Part shown: positions 5,023 through 5,899 of the stretch, in pieces
Layout: the number at the start of each line of letters is the position of its first letter
Position numbering within the stretch: position 1 is the first letter of the stretch
Notes under the pieces: model-generated
Database searches by the model: none
What the model was told of the DNA's origin: nothing
What the model saw: the letters and a program-made list of their open reading frames with translations, nothing else
NCBI GenBank assembly: GCA_013335425.1
Contig: JAAXVQ010000108.1
Span: 969 to 6,867, forward strand
Reading direction: 5' to 3'
From: Candidatus Firestoneibacteriota bacterium
GTDB taxonomy: Bacteria; Oederibacteriota; JAAXVQ01
DNA length: 5,899 bases
Made by a program: the position numbers and the translations under genes

Positions 5023-5899
5023 ATGCCTATGAAATTTTTCTCAAAAATAATTTATCCCGTTTGTCGGATTCTTCCTGCCAGACGCTCCCCTGCCCCACCC
5101 CGTTTCTGCCTGGCCAAACTGGCAGCCGGGATCCTCTTATGTCTGGCTGCGCTGGGTGGCTCTGGGGCCTATGCCGGAGAAGAATCTGTCGGTGCCTTGT
5201 TCACGGACATACCAGCCGGAGCCCGGCCCGCAGGCATGGGCGGCGCCTTTTCGGCCGTGGCCGAAGACGCCAATGTTATGTTCTGGAATCCCGCCGGATT
5301 GGTGCGCGTCCAACGCCGTGAACTGCTCGCGGCGCATACCCAATATTTCCAAAATTTCCGGCAGGAATATTTGGCGTTTTGCCTGCCCTGGTCGGAACAA
5401 CAGAGCCTGGGGTTTAATGCGTTTTTTTCCTACAGTGATCCTTCGGAAAAACTGTCGGCTGCCGGCGAGTCGGCCGGAACTTTCACGGCCTATGACCTCT
5501 ACGCCGGGGCCGCTTACAGTTATGCCCTCAACCGCCGTTATGCCCTGGGCGCGACGCTCAAAGGCATAGGCCAAATCATCGACGCCTATCGCGCCTGGAC
5601 TCTGGCTGCCGATTTCGGTTTTTTGGCTTCCGAAGTGCTCCCCAACCTGCAAATGGCCCTGGTGATTAAAAACGCGGGAGCGCCCCTGACTTTTCTGGAA
5701 CAACGCCATCCCTTGAACTGGAGCGCCGCGGCGGGTTGTGCCTACGCCCTTTGGAACAAACGACTGCTGCTCTCCCTGGATTTGGAAAAACCTTTTTTCC
5801 GAGAAATGAATTTTAAACTCGGCGCCGAGGGCGCGGTCATTGAAGACGTGCTTTTTCTCCGCGCAGGGTACGGCTATTTTCCTTCCGGCAGAGGCGCAG
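5023..5899 (+). CDS. PorV/PorQ-family outer-membrane protein (3' end beyond window)
   Basis: The frame stays open from the ATG at 5023 to the window end (292 codons). After a long basic leader and hydrophobic core (LAKLAAGILLCLAALGGSG) a signal peptidase I site AYA|GEE is expected at residues 51/52. The mature N-terminus contains the family hallmark PAGARPAGMGGAFSAVAEDA followed by FWNPAGL (residues 64-93), the PorV/PorQ/FadL-like plug and first strand; the rest alternates hydrophobic and polar residues with many aromatic ends (YDLYAGAAYSYAL, YALGATLKGIG), as in a beta-barrel. Known PorV proteins are about 300-400 residues, so perhaps a quarter is missing. PorV in Bacteroidota carries T9SS cargo at the outer membrane. 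Its position two bases after a gene with a T9SS-type C-terminal domain suggests a dedicated partner; other paralogues of this family have no proven role. Only a weak ribosome site (GGTGGTGA) precedes it, consistent with translational coupling. Met3 (5029) is an alternative start. Confidence 0.85.
   Translation, partial: MPMKFFSKIIYPVCRILPARRSPAPPRFCLAKLAAGILLCLAALGGSGAYAGEESVGALFTDIPAGARPAGMGGAFSAVAEDANVMFWNPAGLVRVQRRELLAAHTQYFQNFRQEYLAFCLPWSEQQSLGFNAFFSYSDPSEKLSAAGESAGTFTAYDLYAGAAYSYALNRRYALGATLKGIGQIIDAYRAWTLAADFGFLASEVLPNLQMALVIKNAGAPLTFLEQRHPLNWSAAAGCAYALWNKRLLLSLDLEKPFFREMNFKLGAEGAVIEDVLFLRAGYGYFPSGRGA

Noticed and set aside
5137..5709. 190-codon open frame on the minus strand
   Set aside because: Antisense to the PorV-like gene, whose family motif is plain in the plus frame.

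Overview
The window looks like a piece of chromosome from an uncultured Gram-negative bacterium. It has mid-range GC, an outer-membrane beta-barrel of the PorV/PorQ type, and a secreted protein ending in a type IX secretion (T9SS) type A-like sorting domain. These traits occur in Bacteroidota, Chlorobi/Ignavibacteria and Fibrobacterota, and also in several candidate phyla (Elusimicrobiota- and Omnitrophota-like lineages). I cannot fix the phylum from sequence alone; the candidate-phylum reading is inference.

Left part (1-660, minus strand): the wreck of an EmrAB-type multidrug efflux operon. Reading along the minus strand there is an N-terminal membrane-fusion (HlyD/EmrA) fragment with two apparent frameshifts. 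It runs directly into an EmrB/DHA2 major-facilitator fragment that has three in-frame stops and has lost most of its membrane segments. The first 13 codons of a following gene (1-41) lie 4 bases beyond the final stop.

Middle (691-2228, minus strand): an unrecognised basic 141-residue protein with its own ribosome binding site and a strong rho-independent terminator; about 400 bases with no gene that I can support; then an HD-domain phosphohydrolase of the YedJ/YpgQ type with all metal-binding residues present.

Right part (2230-5899, plus strand): after a divergent intergenic region with a TATAAT box and a foldable leader comes an apparent two-gene operon. The first gene encodes an 844-residue secreted protein: signal peptide, glycine-rich probable beta-helix region, four copies of a ~115-residue fibronectin-III-like repeat, and a C-terminal YPNP sorting domain. 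Two bases after its stop begins a PorV/PorQ-family outer-membrane protein, cut by the window end. In Bacteroidota PorV is the outer-membrane factor that receives T9SS cargo by its C-terminal domain, so the pair reads as a secreted surface protein next to a PorV-like partner. That functional link is inference. It is the most interesting part of the window.
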